This document shows, in pieces, positions 24,644 through 33,540 of a stretch of DNA of 64,000 nucleotides. The stretch is from Streptomyces calvus. GTDB lineage: Bacteria > Actinomycetota > Actinomycetes > Streptomycetales > Streptomycetaceae. The notes under the pieces are model-generated. The model was not told the DNA's origin and did not search any database. It was given only the letters and a program-made list of their open reading frames with translations. The stretch lies in contig NZ_VCNP01000056.1 in NCBI RefSeq assembly GCF_006782915.1, positions 434,001 to 498,000 on the forward strand, in the 5' to 3' direction. The stretch's first letter is position 1, and the number at the start of each line of letters is the position of its first letter. A program made the translations under genes and the position numbers.

Positions 24644-25870
24644 TCAGCCCTGCTGGAGGAGGACCTTCTCCAGCGTGCGCAGGGCACCCTGGAGCTCCTC
24701 CGCCGTGATGGTCAGCGGCGGGGCCAGGCGGATGGTGGAGCCGTGGGTGTCCTTGACCAGGATGCCCTCCCGCATCAGCCGCTCACTGATCTCCCGGCCG
24801 GTGCCGAGTGCGGGGTCGACGTCCACGCCCGCCCACAGGCCACGGCAGCGGAAGCCGGCGACGCCCTTGCCGACGAGCGACTCCAGGCCCTCGTGCAGGA
24901 TCCCGCCCAGCTCCGCCGCCCGGCGCTGGAACTCACCCGTCTCCAGCAGCTCCACCACGGCCGTGCCGACCGCCGCGGCCAGCGGATTGCCGCCGAACGT
25001 CGAGCCGTGCTCACCGGGGTGCAGCACCTCCAGCACCTCACGCCGGGCCACCACCGCCGACACCGGGACGATGCCGCCGCCCAGCGCCTTGCCGAGCAGC
25101 ACCACGTCCGGCACGACCGACTCGTGCTCCACCGCGAGCGTGCGGCCGGTGCGCCCCAGACCCGACTGGATCTCGTCGGCGACGAACAGGCAGCCCTCGC
25201 GGCGCGTCAGCTCCCGCACGCCGGCCAGATAGCCGTCGTCCGGCACGATCACACCGGCCTCGCCCTGGATCGGCTCGATCAGCACCGCCGCCGTCGTCTC
25301 GTCGACCGCCGCCTCCAGCGCCGCGAGATCGTTGTACGGGACCACCCGGAAGCCCGGCGTGAACGGGCCGAACCCGGCACGCGCGACCTCGTCCGTGGAG
25401 AAGCTCACGATCGTCGTCGTCCGGCCGTGAAAGTTGTCCGCCGCCACCACGATCGTCGCCCGGTCGGCCGGGACGCCCTTGACGTCGTAGGCCCACTTGC
25501 GGGCCACCTTCACACCGCTCTCCACCGCCTCCGCGCCGGTGTTCATGGGCAGCACCATGTCCAGCCCGGTCAGCGCGGCCAGCCGCTCCGCGAACTCGGC
25601 GAGCCGGTCGTTGTGGAACGCGCGCGAGGTGAGCGTCAGCCGGTCCAGCTGGCGGTGCGCCGCCTCGACCAGCGCGGGGTGCCGGTGCCCGAAGTTCAGC
25701 GCCGAGTAGCCGGCCAGCATGTCGAGGTAGCGCCGGCCCTCCACGTCCTCCACCCAGGTGCCCTCCGCGCGGGCGACGACCACGGGCAGCGGATGGTAGT
25801 TGTGGGCCAGGACGGGCTCCTCCGCACCGATCAGCTCGGCGGACGAACGCGTACGGACGACAGAGGTCAT
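24644..25870 (-). CDS. rocD: Ornithine aminotransferase
   Basis: RocD is a class III PLP aminotransferase that converts ornithine and 2-oxoglutarate to glutamate semialdehyde. The 408-residue product has MLAGYSALNFGHRHP, NTGAEAVESGVKVARKW, the cofactor motif VADEIQSGLGRTG, the Schiff-base lysine in LLGKALGGG, and HGSTFGGNP. The ATG at 25870 overlaps the stop of the amidinohydrolase gene by 4 nt (ATGA), so ornithine production and use are coupled. Acetylornithine aminotransferase is less likely given the partner gene. Confidence 0.93.
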   Translation of the reverse strand: MTSVVRTRSSAELIGAEEPVLAHNYHPLPVVVARAEGTWVEDVEGRRYLDMLAGYSALNFGHRHPALVEAAHRQLDRLTLTSRAFHNDRLAEFAERLAALTGLDMVLPMNTGAEAVESGVKVARKWAYDVKGVPADRATIVVAADNFHGRTTTIVSFSTDEVARAGFGPFTPGFRVVPYNDLAALEAAVDETTAAVLIEPIQGEAGVIVPDDGYLAGVRELTRREGCLFVADEIQSGLGRTGRTLAVEHESVVPDVVLLGKALGGGIVPVSAVVARREVLEVLHPGEHGSTFGGNPLAAAVGTAVVELLETGEFQRRAAELGGILHEGLESLVGKGVAGFRCRGLWAGVDVDPALGTGREISERLMREGILVKDTHGSTIRLAPPLTITAEELQGALRTLEKVLLQQG

Positions 25871-26679
25871 GAGCGGATCTCCTGAGTGCAGCACTTGATG
25901 CCCCCGCCCGCCTTCTGGAACTCGGACAGGTCGACGGGGACGGGGACGTAGCCGCGGTCGGCGAGCTGGGCGGCGAGGGCCGTGGCCCCCGGCGAGATGA
26001 ACACGTGGCGGCCGTCGGACACGGAGTTCAGGCCGAACGCCATGGCGTCCTCGCGGGTCGCGAGCACCGCGTCCGGGTACAGCCGGGCGAGCACCTCGCG
26101 GCTCCCCGGCGAGAACGCCTCCGGGTAGTACGCGATGTTCTCCTCGTCCAGCACGAACAGCGCCGTGTCCAGGTGGTAGAAGTACGGATCCACCAGCGTC
26201 AGGCCGATCACCGGCACCCCGAAGTACTCCTGCACCTCGCGGTGCGCCTCACGGGTGGTGCGGAATCCGGTCCCGGCGAGGATCCAGCGCCCGGCCGGCA
26301 CCAGGTCGCCCTCGCCCTCGCACACCGACTCGGGATGGTGGACCTCGTACCCCTCGGCCTTGAACCAGGCCTCGTACGGCACGGACTCCGGGCGCCGCTC
26401 GGGCGCGTGGAACAGGGAGCCGAAGACGCGGCCCTCCACGACGACCGCCGCGTTCGCGGCGAACACCATGTCGGGCAGTCCGGGCTCCGGCTTCACGTTC
26501 TCCACGGTATGACCGTGGTCACGGTAGGTGTCGACCAGCGTCTGCCACTGCCGCTGGGCGAGCAGGACGTCCACGGGTCGGTCGGGACGCATCCACGGAT
26601 TGATCGCGTACCGCACGGCGAAGTGTCTGGGTTCGCAGACGAGGTATCGCCGCAGGGACGCCACACGGGAGTCGGGCAC
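25867..26679 (-). CDS. Amidinotransferase-fold hydrolase (dimethylargininase or arginine dihydrolase type)
   Basis: This 270-residue guanidino-group enzyme has the pentein-fold residues: PDMVFAANAAVV near residue 69, ERRPESVPYEAWF, LVPAGRWILAGTGFRT, the His in YFYHLDTALFVL, and the catalytic Cys near the C-terminus (GGIKCCTQEIR). Dimethylargininase makes citrulline from methylated arginine. The related cyanobacterial arginine dihydrolase makes ornithine directly. Because rocD is translationally coupled, ornithine formation would make sense. It starts at GTG 26679, 124 bp after the Lrp-family gene. Confidence 0.82.
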   Translation of the reverse strand: MPDSRVASLRRYLVCEPRHFAVRYAINPWMRPDRPVDVLLAQRQWQTLVDTYRDHGHTVENVKPEPGLPDMVFAANAAVVVEGRVFGSLFHAPERRPESVPYEAWFKAEGYEVHHPESVCEGEGDLVPAGRWILAGTGFRTTREAHREVQEYFGVPVIGLTLVDPYFYHLDTALFVLDEENIAYYPEAFSPGSREVLARLYPDAVLATREDAMAFGLNSVSDGRHVFISPGATALAAQLADRGYVPVPVDLSEFQKAGGGIKCCTQEIRS

Positions 26680-26766
26680 AGAGGGGTTCCTCCGCTTCCA
26701 TGCGGTGCCTACAGGGGGTGCCTACACGGTAGGAACCGACCGAGACGCCCGACAAGGAACGGAAGC

Positions 26767-26780
26767 TGCGTGTTCACGCA
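26767..26780. promoter_or_regulatory. Candidate Lrp-family operator upstream of the amidinohydrolase gene
   Basis: TGCGTG-TT-CACGCA is a perfect inverted repeat in the 124-bp gap between the Lrp-family gene and its presumed target. A related spaced pair, TGCGC and GCGCA, follows at about 26788-26811, giving the multi-site layout typical of Lrp-type regulators. Confidence 0.4.
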
Positions 26781-26803
26781 GGATCGCTGCGCGTTCAGCC
26801 CGT

Positions 26804-27307
26804 TCAGCGCACGTCTGATGCGCCCTCGGGCGCGGGCTGGCTCACTCCCGCCTCAGGACTGTCGGGCAGCAGATGGGACAGCACCATCACGCTGATCGTC
26901 TTGCGGATGAACGGCTCCTGGCGGATCCGCTCCAGCACCTCCTCGAAGTGCTCCACGTCCCGCGCCCGCACGTGCAGCAGCGCGTCCGCGCCCCCGGTCA
27001 CCGTCATCGCCGCGGCGATCTCCGGATGGTTGCGCACCACCTCCGCCAGCCGCCGCGGCGGCGCCGCGCCCTCGCAGTACACCTCGACGTACGCCTCCGT
27101 GCGCCAGCCCAGCGCGGACGGCTTGACCGTCGCCGTGAACCCGGTGATCACGCCGGTCTCGCGCAGCCGGTCCACCCGGCGCTTGACCGCCGTCGACGAC
27201 AGTCCGATGGCCGCGCCGATCTCCGCGAAGGACGTCCTGGCGTTCGCCATCAGAGCCGTGACGATCTTCCGGTCGAGCTCGTCGAACGGGGCCTGCCTGC
27301 TGTTCAT
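26804..27307 (-). CDS. Lrp/AsnC-family transcriptional regulator
   Basis: This 167-residue protein has the N-terminal AsnC helix-turn-helix (FDELDRKIVTALMANARTSFAEIGAAIGLSSTAVKRRVDRLRE, residues about 7-50) and a C-terminal RAM effector domain (VTGGADALLHVRARDVEHFEEV). Lrp-type proteins sense amino acids. Placed just upstream of the amidinohydrolase-rocD operon, it most likely answers to arginine or ornithine. The ATG at 27307 fits the usual start; the upstream in-frame start would add 14 residues unlike the family. Confidence 0.92.
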   Translation of the reverse strand: MNSRQAPFDELDRKIVTALMANARTSFAEIGAAIGLSSTAVKRRVDRLRETGVITGFTATVKPSALGWRTEAYVEVYCEGAAPPRRLAEVVRNHPEIAAAMTVTGGADALLHVRARDVEHFEEVLERIRQEPFIRKTISVMVLSHLLPDSPEAGVSQPAPEGASDVR

Positions 27308-27418
27308 GCGGGCACTGTATCCAGCGGCGACGCCCCGGCGGCCGGCCACGGCCCCGGCGGGAACGTCCGCTGTCCGGCACGTGTCCAGACGCGGAAAACA
27401 CCCCTACACTCCACCTTC

Positions 27419-28207
27419 ATGCTGCGCGCCCTCGCCGTCGACGACGAACGTCCCTCGCTGGAGGAACTGCTGTACCTGCTGAACGCGGACCCGCGCGTCG
27501 CCGGTGCCGAGGGCGCCGGCGACGCCACCGAGGCACTGCGCCGCATCAACCGCGCCCTGGAGTCGGGCCCGGACGGGCCGGAGGCCATCGACGTCGTCTT
27601 CCTCGACATCCAGATGCCGGGACTGGACGGCCTCGACCTGGCCCGGCTGCTCGGCGGCTTCGCCCGGCCGCCGCTCATCGTGTTCGTCACCGCCCACGAG
27701 GACTTCGCCGTCCAGGCCTTCGACCTCAAGGCCGTCGACTACGTGCTCAAACCCGTCCGCAAGGAGCGGCTGGCCGAAGCGGTCCGGCGCGCCGCCGAAC
27801 AGCGCGCCGCCGAACAGCGCGCCGCCGCGCAGCGCGGCACCACCGCCCCGCGCATCCCCGTGCACGAACCCGACCCCGACCACATCCCCGTCGAACTCGG
27901 CGGCGTGACCCGCTTCGTCCCCGTCGACGACATCACCCACGTCGAGGCCCAGGGCGACTACGCCCGCCTGCACACCGACCGTGGCAGCCACCTGGTCCGC
28001 ATCCCGCTGTCCACCCTCGAGGAACGCTGGCGCTCCCGCGGCTTCGTCCGCATCCACCGCCGCCACCTGGTCGCGCTGCGCCACATCGGCGAACTCCGGC
28101 TCGGCGCCGGCACCGTCAGCGTCCTGGTCGGCGCCGAGGAACTCCAGGTCAGCAGGCGGCACGCGCGGGAACTGCGGGACCTGCTGATGCGCCGGACCAC
28201 GAGCTAG
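27419..28207 (+). CDS. LytTR-type response regulator
   Basis: This 262-residue regulator has an N-terminal receiver domain (acidic pocket AVDDE, phosphoacceptor Asp63 in FLDIQMPG, then TAHEDFAVQAF and VLKPVRKE), an Ala/Gln-rich linker and a C-terminal LytTR DNA-binding domain (VDDITHVEAQGDYARLHT, FVRIHRRHLVAL). The cognate LytS-type kinase is three genes downstream, with a symporter between, suggesting a transport-sensing unit. TACACT (27405-27410) ends 8 nt before the ATG and there is no ribosome site, so it may be leaderless. Confidence 0.93.
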   Translation: MLRALAVDDERPSLEELLYLLNADPRVAGAEGAGDATEALRRINRALESGPDGPEAIDVVFLDIQMPGLDGLDLARLLGGFARPPLIVFVTAHEDFAVQAFDLKAVDYVLKPVRKERLAEAVRRAAEQRAAEQRAAAQRGTTAPRIPVHEPDPDHIPVELGGVTRFVPVDDITHVEAQGDYARLHTDRGSHLVRIPLSTLEERWRSRGFVRIHRRHLVALRHIGELRLGAGTVSVLVGAEELQVSRRHARELRDLLMRRTTS

Positions 28208-28217
28208 GGGAGCACAC

Positions 28218-28577
28218 ATGCCCCAGGACCCGACCGAACGCCGCGTGATCGTCACCGGCCCGCCCCGCCGCGCCGGCCGCACCTCCGGCTACTACCGGCC
28301 ACGCACCGAGATCGACGAGCAGACCACCCTCGGGCACACCTACGTCCGCTCCCTGATGCGCATCCAGCTGCGCACCGGACTCACCGCCTTCGCCGTCCTC
28401 GCGCTGCTGATCGGGCCGCTGCCCCTGGTCTTCGCCGCCGCACCGGACGCCCGCCGCCTGGAGTGGACCGTGCTCGGCTTCTGCCTCTACCCCCCGATGG
28501 TCCTGCTCGCCCGCTGGTACGTGCGCCGCGCCGAACGCAACGAACGCGACTTCGTGCGGCTCGTCGAGGACCGCTGA
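28218..28577 (+). CDS. Small two-TM membrane protein of a symporter operon
   Basis: This 119-residue protein has a basic cytoplasmic N-terminus and two membrane segments (about residues 54-75 and 84-102), ending in a charged tail. In size and position it corresponds to the small subunits (DUF485/DUF4212-like) that accompany sodium:solute symporters, although the sequence motifs are not clearly those of either family. It begins 10 nt after the regulator gene and ends 19 nt before the symporter gene. Confidence 0.75.
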   Translation: MPQDPTERRVIVTGPPRRAGRTSGYYRPRTEIDEQTTLGHTYVRSLMRIQLRTGLTAFAVLALLIGPLPLVFAAAPDARRLEWTVLGFCLYPPMVLLARWYVRRAERNERDFVRLVEDR

Positions 28578-28596
28578 GCCGGGGACGTCCAGCACC

Positions 28597-30309
28597 GTGA
28601 ACTCCGGCTACGCCGTACCCGCCGTCGCGCTCGTCGTCCTGGCGACCGTCCTCGTCGGCGCCTTCGGGCTGCGCATCTCCCGCACCACCTCCGACTTCTA
28701 CGTCGCCTCCCGCACCGTCGGCCCCCGCCTCAACGCCGCCGCCATCAGCGGCGAGTACCTGTCCGCCGCCTCGTTCCTGGGCATCGCCGGACTGGTGCTG
28801 GTCCAGGGCCCGGACATGCTCTGGTACCCGGTCGGCTACACCGCCGGCTACCTGGTCCTGCTGGTGTTCGTCGCCGCCCCGCTGCGCCGCTCCGGCGCCT
28901 ACACGCTGCCCGACTTCGCCGAGGCGCGGCTCGCCTCGCACGCGGTGCGGCGCCTCGCGGGCGCCTTCGTCGTCGGCGTCGGCTGGCTGTACCTGCTGCC
29001 GCAGCTGCAGGGCGCCGGCCTCACCCTGACGGTGCTCACCGGCGCGCCCGACTGGCTCGGCGGGGTGATCGTCGCCGTCGTGGTGACCGTCATCGTCGCC
29101 GCGGGCGGCATGCGCAGCATCACCTTCGTCCAGGCCTTCCAGTACTGGCTGAAACTCACCGCGCTGCTCGTGCCCGCCCTCTTCCTGGTCCTCGCCTGGC
29201 AGAGCGACGGCGCGCCCGGCCACGCCTTCGACGAGCCGGCCTCCTTCCGCGAACAGCGGGCGGTCCGCGTCGACGACACCCTCGACCTGCGGCTCGAACG
29301 CCCGCTCACCGTGACGGTGCACGGCACCGTCGACGGCCGCGCCCACGACGGCACCGCGCTCGCACTTCCCGCCGGCACGCACCGCATCGAGGGCGGCACC
29401 CGGCTGACGTTCGCCGAGGGCGCCGAGGTGCCCGCCGCCGGTCGCGGCAGTGCCGACGCGCTGTCGCCGTCCTCGGCCGAGTCCCGCGAGGAACGCCCGC
29501 TGTACGCCACGTACGGGCTGATCCTCGCCACCTTCCTCGGCACCATGGGCCTGCCGCACGTCGTGGTGCGCTTCTACACCAGCCCGCACGGCGTCGCCGC
29601 CCGCCGCACCACCGTCGCCGTCCTCGGACTGGTCGGCGCCTTCTACCTCCTCCCGCCCGTCTACGGCGCCCTGGGCCGCCTGTACGCCCCCGAGCTGACC
29701 CTCACCGGGGACGCGGACGCCGCCGTCCTGCTGCTGCCCGGCCGGATGATCGCCGGCCCGGGCGGCGACCTGCTCGGCGCGCTGGTCGCGGGCGGGGCGT
29801 TCGCCGCGTTCCTGTCGACGGCCTCCGGGCTCACCATGGCCGTCGCCGGCGTGCTCACCCAGGACGTGCTCCCCTCGCGCGGGGTGCGGCACTTCCGGCT
29901 CGGCACCGTGCTGGCGATGGCCGTTCCGCTCGGGGCGAGCGTCCTGGTCGGGGGTCTGGCGGTGGCCGACGCCGTGGGGCTCGCCTTCGCCGTGTCGGCC
30001 TCGTCGTTCTGCCCGCTGCTCGTCCTCGGCATCTGGTGGCGCCGGCTCACCCCGCCGGGCGCGGCGGCCGGGATGCTGGTCGGCGGCGGCTGCGCCTTCG
30101 TCGCCGTCGCCGCGACCATGACCGGCTATCCGGGCGAGGGCCCGCTGCACGCCCTGCTCGCCTGGCCGGCGCTGTGGTCGGTGCCGCTGGGCTTCCTCAC
30201 CATGATCGTGGTGTCGCTGGCCACTCCCGGCCGGGTGCCGCCCGGGACGGCCGCGGTGCTGGCCCGTTTCCATCTGCCGGAGGAACTGCGCACGGAGGTG
30301 TCCACGTGA
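28597..30309 (+). CDS. Sodium:solute symporter (cation/acetate ActP-like)
   Basis: This 570-residue SSS-family permease has about 13 membrane segments and the family signatures SRTVGPRLNAAAISGEYLSAASFLGIAG and a GGMRSITFVQAFQYWLK segment. A soluble insert of about 80 residues (about 205-290) after the fifth or sixth segment resembles that in some ActP-type carriers. Substrates in this branch are short carboxylates such as acetate or pyruvate; that is inference. GTG 28597 is the start. Its last 4 nt overlap the kinase gene (GTGA). Confidence 0.9.
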   Translation: MNSGYAVPAVALVVLATVLVGAFGLRISRTTSDFYVASRTVGPRLNAAAISGEYLSAASFLGIAGLVLVQGPDMLWYPVGYTAGYLVLLVFVAAPLRRSGAYTLPDFAEARLASHAVRRLAGAFVVGVGWLYLLPQLQGAGLTLTVLTGAPDWLGGVIVAVVVTVIVAAGGMRSITFVQAFQYWLKLTALLVPALFLVLAWQSDGAPGHAFDEPASFREQRAVRVDDTLDLRLERPLTVTVHGTVDGRAHDGTALALPAGTHRIEGGTRLTFAEGAEVPAAGRGSADALSPSSAESREERPLYATYGLILATFLGTMGLPHVVVRFYTSPHGVAARRTTVAVLGLVGAFYLLPPVYGALGRLYAPELTLTGDADAAVLLLPGRMIAGPGGDLLGALVAGGAFAAFLSTASGLTMAVAGVLTQDVLPSRGVRHFRLGTVLAMAVPLGASVLVGGLAVADAVGLAFAVSASSFCPLLVLGIWWRRLTPPGAAAGMLVGGGCAFVAVAATMTGYPGEGPLHALLAWPALWSVPLGFLTMIVVSLATPGRVPPGTAAVLARFHLPEELRTEVST

Positions 30310-31511
30310 GCGGTTTCCTCGCCGGTCTGCTCGTCGCCGTACTGCCGCTGCTGGGCGCCGGGTTCTGGCTGGGCCGGCGCACCGCCCGGCCCGCCGGTCT
30401 CGCCGGGCTCGGCAGCCCCGTCGAGCACGCCACCTTCGAGACCCTGCACACCGCCTCCCTGGCCACGCCTCCGCTGCGGGCCGGCCTCACCGAGGAGGCC
30501 GCCGGGAAGTCCGCCCGCAAACTGCGCTCCCTGCTGGGCACGGACGCCCTGTGCCTCACCGACCGCGCCCAGGTCCTCGCCTGGGACGGCGCCGGCGCCC
30601 ACCACCGCGCCGAGATCATGGAACGCCTTGCGGGTCCCCTCGACACCGGCCGCGGCGAGGCCTTCCCGCTGACCTGCGACACTCCCGACTGCACGGTCCG
30701 CTGGGCCGTGGTGGCCCCGCTCACCGTCGACGACCGGGTGCACGGTGCGCTCGTGGCCTGCGCGCCCCGTGAGTCGGCGGTCCTGGTGCGGGCCGCGGGC
30801 GAGGTGGCCCGCTGGGTCTCCGTCCAGCTCGAACTCGCCGACCTCGACCAGTCCCGCACCCGTCTCATCGAGGCGGAGATCAGGGCACTGCGGGCGCAGA
30901 TCTCCCCGCACTTCATCTTCAACTCGCTCGCCGTGATCGCGTCGTTCGTGCGCACCGACCCCGAGCGGGCCCGCGAACTGCTGCTGGAGTTCGCCGATTT
31001 CACCCGCTACTCGTTCCGCCGGCACGGCGACTTCACCACGCTCGCCGACGAACTCCACGCCATCGACCACTATCTGGCGCTGGTACGGGCACGCTTCGGC
31101 GACCGCCTCGCCGTGACCCTGCAGATCGCGCCCGAGGTGCTGCCGGTCGCCCTGCCCTTCCTGTGCCTCCAGCCGCTGGTGGAGAACGCCGTCAAGCACG
31201 GCCTGGAGGGCAAGGCCGACACGTGCCACATCCAGATCACCGCGCAGGACACCGGCGCGGAGGCCCTCGTGGTGATCGAGGACGACGGCGCCGGGATGGA
31301 CCCCGACCTGCTCCGCCGCATCCTGGCCCGCGAGGTCAGCCCGACCGGCGGCATCGGACTGTCCAACGTGGACGACCGGCTCCGCCAGGTCTACGGCGAC
31401 GACCACGGCCTCGTCATCGAGACGGCCGTGGGAGCGGGCATGAAGATCACCGTGCGGCTGCCGAAGTACCAGCCGGGCGTGCACCTGGCGGGGCGGCTGA
31501 CCCCGAAGTGA
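30306..31511 (+). CDS. LytS-type sensor histidine kinase
   Basis: This 401-residue kinase has a single N-terminal membrane segment, a GAF-like sensor region (about 45-180), a HisKA_7TM/His_kinase domain with the phospho-His in ISPHFIFNSLAVIASF, and a HATPase (N-box LQPLVENAVKHGLEG, G-box GGIGLSNVDDRLRQVYG). It belongs to the LytS/YehU group but lacks the usual five to six TM sensor, so it may sense through the neighbouring transporter or a cytosolic ligand. GTG 30306 overlaps the symporter stop. Confidence 0.92.
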   Translation: MSGFLAGLLVAVLPLLGAGFWLGRRTARPAGLAGLGSPVEHATFETLHTASLATPPLRAGLTEEAAGKSARKLRSLLGTDALCLTDRAQVLAWDGAGAHHRAEIMERLAGPLDTGRGEAFPLTCDTPDCTVRWAVVAPLTVDDRVHGALVACAPRESAVLVRAAGEVARWVSVQLELADLDQSRTRLIEAEIRALRAQISPHFIFNSLAVIASFVRTDPERARELLLEFADFTRYSFRRHGDFTTLADELHAIDHYLALVRARFGDRLAVTLQIAPEVLPVALPFLCLQPLVENAVKHGLEGKADTCHIQITAQDTGAEALVVIEDDGAGMDPDLLRRILAREVSPTGGIGLSNVDDRLRQVYGDDHGLVIETAVGAGMKITVRLPKYQPGVHLAGRLTPK

Positions 31512-31534
31512 GGTCCGCCGCCCCGAAACGCTCC

Positions 31535-31711
31535 TCAGGTGCTGCGGGTGGCGACCATCCCGAGGGTGATCAGGCCCAGCACGACCCAGCCGAACCACAG
31601 CCAGCCGTTGCTGCCGAGCGCCACCGTGTAGGCCGTCACGACGACGAGGCCGCCGACGGTGAGCCCTCCCATGGTCTTCGTGGACGTGGAACCGTTCGTG
31701 GAACCGGGCAT
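31535..31711 (-). CDS. 58-residue membrane protein
   Basis: A short gene not usually long enough to be called: MPGSTNGSTSTKTMGGL followed by two hydrophobic segments (about residues 15-31 and 36-52) separated by GSNGWLWFGW. The ATG is at 31711 and the TGA at 31537-31535. It lies 13 nt after the end of the Ser/Thr kinase gene on the same strand and converges on the LytS gene with a 23-nt gap. Function unknown. The codon pattern (G/C third positions) supports it as real. Confidence 0.65.
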   Translation of the reverse strand: MPGSTNGSTSTKTMGGLTVGGLVVVTAYTVALGSNGWLWFGWVVLGLITLGMVATRST

Positions 31712-31724
31712 CGCAACACCCTCC

Positions 31725-33536
31725 TCATTCGGCTCCCTCCATGGTGCCCCCGTTCTGCCTCCTTACGGTGCACACGACGACATGTGTGCCCGATTTCCAG
31801 GGGCCCTCGCTCGTCCACGACCCGGCCTCGTGGACCGACGGGTCGAAGCCGTAGTCCCGCGGCGGCACCTTGCGCGCGCACGCCGCGTCGGACGCGGTGC
31901 GCGCCTCGGCGAGCGTGACGTCCCGGCCCAGCCGGGTGAACCCGAGCACCTGCTCGTCGTAGCGGCCGTCGCACGGCACCAGCCGCACCTCCCGCCGGGA
32001 CCGCACGTCAAGACAGTCCCGCCGCTGCATCGTCGCGGTGTCGGCGAACGCCGTCCCGAACCGCCGCCGGTCGCCGAGCGGCCCGTACACCGGTCCGTGC
32101 GCCCCCAGCACCAGGCAGGCGGTCCGCCGCCCGGCCGCCTCGAACCCGTCCGGCGCGGGTACGACGGCCAGCGACCGCACGTCGGCCAGCCGGCCGCGCA
32201 GCTCGCGGGTGCGCTCCTCGCAGCGGGCCGGCCCCTCCTTCCGCGCCTCCTGCGGGGAGGCGGCCCCGACGAACGCCACGACCTGCCCGTCCGGCACCTT
32301 GTCGGCGCAGGTCGGGTCGAGGGTCAGCCGGGGCGTGCCGGTGAACCGGGTGGCGCCGGGCCAGTCCGCGAGCACGCAGTCGCCCGTCCTCAGCGGTGTC
32401 ACCAGTCCGACGGCCTCGCCGTAGGGCGCCGCCGCCGTGCCGGTCCCCGTCTCCCGGTCCGCCAGCGCGTACCAGGCACCGCCCAGGGCCAGCACCAGGC
32501 CCAGCCCGCCGGCGAGCGCGGCACGCAGGGCGTGCGGGCGGTGACGGCGGTGCGGGGCGCCGGCGGCGGGCGCGGCGCGGGTGTCCGCCAGGCGCCCGGG
32601 GCGCGCGGAGGACGCCCAGGGCGGCGCGGACCCGAGGTCGCTCTCCGGCCGCGCGTACGCCTCCGACTGGGGTGTGATGATCCGGGCCAGCTCCGCCTCC
32701 GCCTCCCGCGCCGTCATGCGCCGGTCCGGGTCCTTGGCGAGCAGCCCGCGCAGCACCGGCTCCAGCGCTCCGGCGCGCACCGGAGGGCGCGGGTCCTCCA
32801 TGACCGCCGCGGTGAGGGACGCCAGCGGGTTCTCGCGCTCGAACGGGCCCCGGCCCTCCACCGCCCGGTACAGGGTGCAGCCGAGCGAGAACAGGTCGGC
32901 CGCGGGCGTGGGCGGGCCGCCGGTGGCCCGCTCCGGCGCCAGATAGCCGGCGGTTCCCACCAGCGCGGACGCCAGGGTGTGGCGGGTCTCGCCGGCGTCG
33001 GGCCGTACGGAGATGCCGTAGTCGGTGAGCAGGATCCGCCCGTACGGGGCGCCGGTGCGGTCCGGCGCGAGGAGGATGTTCGCCGGCTTCACGTCCCGGT
33101 GCAGCACGCCCCGCTCGTGTCCCGCGGTCAGCGCGTCCAGCACCGCGAGTCCGATCCGGGCGCACTCGGCGGGGGCGCGCGGACCGTCGCGGGCGAGCAG
33201 TTCCCGCAGGTCGACGGCGCCCGCGAGGTACTCCATGACGATCCACGGCAGCCCTTCGTGCTCCAGCACGTCGTGCACGGTCACCACGTGCGGATGGCCG
33301 CGCAGACCGGCCGCGTGCCGGGCCTCGGCGCGCGCCCGGGCGACCCGGGCCTCCCGTTCCTGGCCGGGCTCGGCCGGGTCGCCGAACACGATCTCCTTGA
33401 GCGCGACCTCGCAGGCGAGCCGCTGGTCGTGGGCGAGCCAGACGTGTCCCATGCCGCCACCGCCGAGCCGGTTCAGCAGCAGATAGCGGTCGGCGACGAC
33501 CCGGCCCACCCCCGACATCGGTGATTCCGAGGACAT
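31725..33536 (-). CDS. Membrane Ser/Thr protein kinase (PknB-like, no PASTA)
   Basis: This 603-residue kinase has an N-terminal Hanks domain: glycine loop LGGGGMGHVW, Lys47 in EVALKEI, HRDVKPANILL with Asp148, and TDYGIS in place of the usual DFG (Asp172). A Pro/Arg-rich juxtamembrane segment, one TM (about 338-358) and an extracellular domain of about 240 residues with several Cys follow. ATG 33536 has a GGAG 7 nt upstream. The preceding gene, 4 nt away, encodes a lipoprotein with a PASTA domain, which may act as an external sensing partner. Confidence 0.9.
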   Translation of the reverse strand: MSSESPMSGVGRVVADRYLLLNRLGGGGMGHVWLAHDQRLACEVALKEIVFGDPAEPGQEREARVARARAEARHAAGLRGHPHVVTVHDVLEHEGLPWIVMEYLAGAVDLRELLARDGPRAPAECARIGLAVLDALTAGHERGVLHRDVKPANILLAPDRTGAPYGRILLTDYGISVRPDAGETRHTLASALVGTAGYLAPERATGGPPTPAADLFSLGCTLYRAVEGRGPFERENPLASLTAAVMEDPRPPVRAGALEPVLRGLLAKDPDRRMTAREAEAELARIITPQSEAYARPESDLGSAPPWASSARPGRLADTRAAPAAGAPHRRHRPHALRAALAGGLGLVLALGGAWYALADRETGTGTAAAPYGEAVGLVTPLRTGDCVLADWPGATRFTGTPRLTLDPTCADKVPDGQVVAFVGAASPQEARKEGPARCEERTRELRGRLADVRSLAVVPAPDGFEAAGRRTACLVLGAHGPVYGPLGDRRRFGTAFADTATMQRRDCLDVRSRREVRLVPCDGRYDEQVLGFTRLGRDVTLAEARTASDAACARKVPPRDYGFDPSVHEAGSWTSEGPWKSGTHVVVCTVRRQNGGTMEGAE

Positions 33537-33540
33537 CCGG

